DNA of 64,000 nt from positions 33,164 to 97,163 of the IMG/VR virus record IMGVR_UViG_3300025508_002497; one strand, 5' to 3'. The position numbers were made by a program, and so were the translations under genes. The stretch comes from a virus. A model generated the notes under the pieces. That model saw only the letters and a list, made by a program, of their open reading frames with translations, searched no databases and had not been told where the DNA came from. Within the stretch, counting starts at the first letter, position 1. Every line of letters begins with the position of its first letter. Below, in pieces: positions 61,042-64,000 of this stretch.

Positions 61042-62478
61042 ATGATAAGAAGACCAAAGAGAACTTCTACTGCAAATAAAAAAGCAGTAGAGACGAGTGA
61101 TAATCTGATTCGACAAAATAGTGCAACTGTATATGGACTATACTTTGCCTCATCGAATACTGACTTTCTTTTAGATGAAAAGAAGACTCGTTTCTCTTTG
61201 CGTCCTAGTGTAGTTGTAAAGCCTGATAGACAAACTGTAATGTTTGACTACTCGCAGGTCACTGGAGATGAAGCATCAATCTTTGATGGCTTCTTCCGAG
61301 GACTTAGTGCTGGTGCTACGCTAACACTAGATGGTGGTATTGAGTCCACCTGCAATTTTATCAATGAAGTTACTGGTGTTCCACTAACCAATTTCGCAGA
61401 CACCTACACGATCTCAACTGTTGATGTTTCAAAGAAAATCTTAGTGGCGACTAAAGGCACTACTATAACATCAACAACTGCTTCTGTGTTTGATGGTAGA
61501 TACTTCATCGATCTACCCCAGTGGACTAAAACTCAAACGAATGAAGACTCCACTTCAATCAGTAAAATCTTAAACCTACTTCCAAGTCAGTCTATCAGTC
61601 ACTTGGGTGTTGTACCTGGCTCTGTCTTAGAGTTTGCAAAGACCAGTAAGAATAATAGTCGATATACAGTAGAAAGCATCTATACTCAAAATGGTATTGA
61701 ATGTATTGATGTAACAGAACAAGTAGTTCAAGAAGATGCCTCTGAAGAGCAGGTTATTGTTTCTGTTTATGGAGAAGAGCCTCCTGTATCAGAATCTTCT
61801 TCTTATGAACCTGTTCTTTATGTAACAACAGGTGCCTTAGGAGGGGATTGTGAACCGCCCATCTACGGACCAATGCCGACTCCTATGACTGGAAAACCAT
61901 TTAAAGACTGGTTAAAGAGAGACATGGAGTGTTGTAAGTGTCTTGTCTATGCAGAGGCTGAGTGCAATGACGATCAATGTCAAATATGTAACGCATGGGT
62001 CATATGGAATCGAAGAAGAGATAGAGTTCCAGGCGGAGCAATCCCACCAGATGACGGCACCGGAAGAGATGAAGACAGTTATTGTGATATGGCAAGATTG
62101 CGTAATAGATTTTCTGGTGGATGGGGAGCAAAAAAATTCAATGAATGTTTCTGCAAGACCACAGATAATTCTTTAGAAAAAAGATGTATAAAATCAGCAG
62201 AAAAGATCTGTAATCAAATTGGTCACTCAAACTATCGTGGTATGGAAGATCCAACAGGAGGGGCGAACTACTTCTTTAGAGACGGAGCCGTTCCGGGGTG
62301 GATGGACTGTAATGTTCAAGCAGGTCACTGTACCAAGGTCACAAATAAAAAATGTGGTTCTTGTGGAAACGTTTTTTACAAATGCGATATAGTGCCTAAA
62401 CCATGTGATGAGTTAGGAAAGAAACCTGGCGGTGGTGAGGATGTTGAGCCAGACGATACTCCCGTCGTTCCCGCTTGA
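61042..62478 (+). CDS. Virion-associated hypothetical protein with Cys-rich C-terminal half
   Basis: 478 aa; starts one base after the preceding stop region. The N-terminal ~270 residues (NLIRQNSATVYGLYFASSNT, FDYSQVTGDEASIFDG) are beta-type and look structural. The C-terminal half carries at least 20 cysteines in patterns such as MECCKCLVYAEAECNDDQCQ, EKRCIKSAEKIC and KKCGSCGNVFYKC, reminiscent of secreted disulphide-rich domains but different from the ACC...GG module. Function unknown. Its stop abuts the stop of the convergent SET gene (TGATCA shared). Confidence 0.55.
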   Translation: MIRRPKRTSTANKKAVETSDNLIRQNSATVYGLYFASSNTDFLLDEKKTRFSLRPSVVVKPDRQTVMFDYSQVTGDEASIFDGFFRGLSAGATLTLDGGIESTCNFINEVTGVPLTNFADTYTISTVDVSKKILVATKGTTITSTTASVFDGRYFIDLPQWTKTQTNEDSTSISKILNLLPSQSISHLGVVPGSVLEFAKTSKNNSRYTVESIYTQNGIECIDVTEQVVQEDASEEQVIVSVYGEEPPVSESSSYEPVLYVTTGALGGDCEPPIYGPMPTPMTGKPFKDWLKRDMECCKCLVYAEAECNDDQCQICNAWVIWNRRRDRVPGGAIPPDDGTGRDEDSYCDMARLRNRFSGGWGAKKFNECFCKTTDNSLEKRCIKSAEKICNQIGHSNYRGMEDPTGGANYFFRDGAVPGWMDCNVQAGHCTKVTNKKCGSCGNVFYKCDIVPKPCDELGKKPGGGEDVEPDDTPVVPA

Positions 62479-63036
62479 TCACTCTTCTTCGTTTGCGGCC
62501 TCAATAGTTTTATTGATACCTCGATCAACAGCGGCTTCTTCTACTGACCTTGGTCTAAACTTGAGTGGTCCCTCTTCAAACTTTTTAGTTTGTTCTGAGT
62601 TAGCCAACTTCATGTTTTCTTGAATCTCATTAACCTTATCTAACCAGTTCTGGAATCCTTCACCGTAGTTCATAAGGATCTCGTCACCTTCCTTGATATC
62701 ATCAAGGGCAGTTAGAGCAGTAACGGACTCGGTGTAGTCGTGAACTAGAACGGCGTTGGGTTCTAGAGAGTGGTTGGTAAACTGACAATAACCAAACGGA
62801 ATAGCAAAGTTAATGCCTTCCTTCTGACACTTCTCACAGTTGCAGTTGATGCCGTAGGAATAGTGGTGAAGGGCGGGGTCACGGTTCTCGTTCTGCGACC
62901 TATGGGTGGTGCGGACGAAGATCGTCTCTTCAATAACCTCACCCTTTTCGATCGCTTCCTTTGCGAATAGACCGTAGCGGTGTAGATTAGATTGACGAAC
63001 AGCAACCTTAGTTGAAATCTTTAGTTCTTCTTTCAT
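62479..63036 (-). CDS. SET-domain protein (putative protein-lysine methyltransferase)
   Basis: 185 aa. SET motifs: YGLFAKEAIEKGEVIEE (21-37), FTNHSLEPNAVL (86-97; NHS and PN are the AdoMet/substrate motifs) and ALDDIKEGDEILMNYG (110-125) with the catalytic-type Tyr. A CNCEKC cluster (65-70) lies in the insert. SET proteins methylate lysine side chains with AdoMet; the target could be a host ribosomal, chromatin or phage protein. AAAGGA stands before the ATG. Length is short, so it consists of the catalytic domain plus a helical tail. Confidence 0.75.
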   Translation of the reverse strand: MKEELKISTKVAVRQSNLHRYGLFAKEAIEKGEVIEETIFVRTTHRSQNENRDPALHHYSYGINCNCEKCQKEGINFAIPFGYCQFTNHSLEPNAVLVHDYTESVTALTALDDIKEGDEILMNYGEGFQNWLDKVNEIQENMKLANSEQTKKFEEGPLKFRPRSVEEAAVDRGINKTIEAANEEE

Positions 63037-63060
63037 GATGAATATCCTTTAAAGTATATA

Positions 63061-63279
63061 TTACCGTGCCCGAGAATACTCTCGGTTGAGTCGTCGGACG
63101 TTCTCTTTGCCCTTGGCGATAAAGACTTCACCCGCAGTTTTATGCGAGTAGATCATTCGTGCTACAACGGGCGCCGCGTGCTTGTCTGCACAGTTCACGC
63201 AGTAGTCAGTTTCGCCGATCGCTTCGATGCGAGCAGCAGGAATTTCGTTATTACAGTCAAGACAGTTCATATATATCAC
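63061..63279 (-). CDS. DksA/TraR-like C4 zinc-finger protein
   Basis: 72 aa from a GTG at 63279 that overlaps the previous stop (GTGA); an ATG at 63270 is the alternative. CLDC (C6, C9) and CVNC (C27, C30), with NEIPAARIEAI between, is the DksA/TraR zinc-finger layout. Such small phage proteins bind the secondary channel of host RNA polymerase and alter initiation. The coiled-coil of DksA is absent, as in TraR-like minimal forms. Confidence 0.6.
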   Translation of the reverse strand: MIYMNCLDCNNEIPAARIEAIGETDYCVNCADKHAAPVVARMIYSHKTAGEVFIAKGKENVRRLNREYSRAR

Positions 63280-63530
63280 TTATCCTCTTCAAACCTTCCA
63301 CGGAGAATTCGATTATCCATACGTTCTCGATACTGCTTCGGGTTCTCCCAGAGGCGAACATTGCCCATGAGATCCACCTTGCACTTCCAGATTATACCAC
63401 ACATTGCAAAGAAAGCAAGCGACATTCCGTATTCAATCGGGATAAATCCTGCGACCATTGCAATACCAAGAAAGACATTGGTCACGGTCATAATCAAAAG
63501 CATAGTCATTGCGTACTGTTGTTCAATCAT
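63276..63530 (-). CDS. Small membrane protein
   Basis: 84 aa. Two hydrophobic segments (about residues 8-28 MTMLLIMTVTNVFLGIAMVA and 33-50 MSLAFFAMCGIIW) are separated by a short loop, with a charged C-terminal tail on the same side. Function unknown; a holin is possible from the topology but there is no lysin beside it. Overlaps neighbours on both sides by a few bases. Confidence 0.6.
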   Translation of the reverse strand: MIEQQYAMTMLLIMTVTNVFLGIAMVAGFIPIEYGMSLAFFAMCGIIWKCKVDLMGNVRLWENPKQYRERMDNRILRGRFEEDK

Positions 63531-63732
63531 TATCTTCCATTCTTGAAGTTTTAAGTGCGTTCCATTTCAGCAGTTCAGTGTTCAACGCACTGATTTTGCC
63601 TTCAATGATATTCGTGAGTCGATCACTCTGAAAATCAAATGCCTCGTAGATTCCCTTGACGAAAACCAAAGTGTGTCCGTCGTGAGTATTGTGAATCTGA
63701 TATGGTCCCTCGAAATCATGAACCTCTTTCAT
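63523..63732 (-). CDS. Hypothetical small protein
   Basis: 69 aa, soluble: MKEVHDFEGPYQIHN, then a VKGIYEAFDFQSDRL region and an amphipathic C-terminal helix. Start overlaps the upstream gene's stop (ATGA) and its end overlaps the membrane protein start by 8 bases. Not recognised. Confidence 0.55.
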   Translation of the reverse strand: MKEVHDFEGPYQIHNTHDGHTLVFVKGIYEAFDFQSDRLTNIIEGKISALNTELLKWNALKTSRMEDND

Positions 63733-63989
63733 GGACCCACCTTCCTCACCTTGTTATCCTTACGAGACAGCATCCAAAGAACACCTTCGCTATCTTCCCA
63801 AGTCCAAAAGACTGGTTGAGTAGGATCTTCGATGCGAACCAACCACAGTTCAGTTGTTGCCTGTTGAATCTCTTGTTGGTCGTCCAGTTCCTTCTTGGTA
63901 TCATCCCATCGAAAGAACAGAGTCAGTGAAATCATAATTGAAATCAACGCAATGCAAACCAGAAGTTCTAGTGTACTAAATGCTCTCAT
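63729..63989 (-). CDS. Small protein with type IV pilin-like N-terminus
   Basis: 86 aa. MRA is followed by FSTLELLVCIALISIMISLT, which has the F1...E5 pattern of type IV pilins/pseudopilins (Glu at +5 after the cleavage site, then ~20 hydrophobic residues). The remainder (WTWEDSEGVLWMLSRKDNKV) is short and soluble. It could be a membrane-anchored phage protein that only resembles a pilin, or a real mimic of host pilus machinery. The start overlaps a stop codon (ATGA) for a gene entering from the right edge, of which only ~4 codons are visible (63986-64000). Confidence 0.5.
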   Translation of the reverse strand: MRAFSTLELLVCIALISIMISLTLFFRWDDTKKELDDQQEIQQATTELWLVRIEDPTQPVFWTWEDSEGVLWMLSRKDNKVRKVGP

Positions 63990-64000
63990 GAGAACACCGC

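Noticed and set aside
1-64000. tRNA genes, group I introns and integrase/attachment sites
   Set aside because: Intergenic gaps are nearly all below 125 bases and show no cloverleaf or intron core; no integrase or split gene was seen.

Overview
The window is 64 kb of a large T4-like myovirus genome with moderate-to-low GC (my impression, not computed). It is gene-dense: almost every base is coding, many neighbours share ATGA or TAATG junctions, and no ribosomal, tRNA or host-type genes were seen. It holds a near-continuous run of T4 core genes: recombination (gp46, gp47, UvsW, UvsY, gp32), late transcription (gp55, gp33), head (gp20, 67, 68, 21, 22, 23), packaging (gp16, gp17), neck and tail (gp13, 14, 15, 18, 19) and baseplate (gp6, 8, 25, 53, hub and tube-cap proteins). 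Gene order and sequence style resemble the marine T4-like phages (cyanophage/pelagiphage-like 'exoT4' group). No photosynthesis gene lies in the window, so the host cannot be named.

Layout. 1-3538 (minus): a partial gene, a DNA methyltransferase, a fold-type-II PLP enzyme and a GT-A glycosyltransferase. 3567-10693 (minus): gp46-gp47-gp55, an HNH nuclease, an Sm-like protein, UvsW, UvsY and a tail-tube-like protein. 10721-20436 (minus): the head, sheath, tube and terminase cluster, closed by a strong terminator after gp23. 20445-22996: gp15, gp14, gp13. 23063-38567: an accessory structural island with three giant Cys-rich proteins (1112, 1518 and 1944 aa) and collagen-like fibre proteins. 38571-53611: tail-collar protein, fibre and baseplate genes. 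53635-57996 (plus): gp4, a tube-like protein, gp26-family chaperone, a small frameshift-type ORF and the tape measure. 58049-59492 (minus): gp32, a small basic protein, gp33. 59562-62478 (plus): a repeat protein and a protein with a Cys-rich C-terminal half. 62479-63989 (minus): SET-domain protein, DksA/TraR-like zinc finger, and three small proteins, one with a pilin-like N-terminus.

How it works together. The transcription switch can be read from the DNA. gp55 and gp32 have TTGACA-N16 host-type promoters, and gp33 has a weaker one. gp22-gp23 and gp18 sit behind TATAAATA late promoters that share an identical 14-mer. The tail module on the plus strand is arranged tube - chaperone - overlapping -1 ORF - tape measure, with a canonical U UUU UUC slippery heptamer before the chaperone stop. 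This is the layout of the lambda G/GT programmed frameshift.

Most unusual items: the predicted -1 frameshift, the modular Cys-rich 'ACC...GG' proteins, RNA hairpins that embed the gp13 ribosome site and the uvsW start codon, the gp32 leader with tandem hairpins, and accessory genes for a SET protein, a PLP enzyme and a pilin-like peptide. All homology calls are from memory of the families; no search was run.
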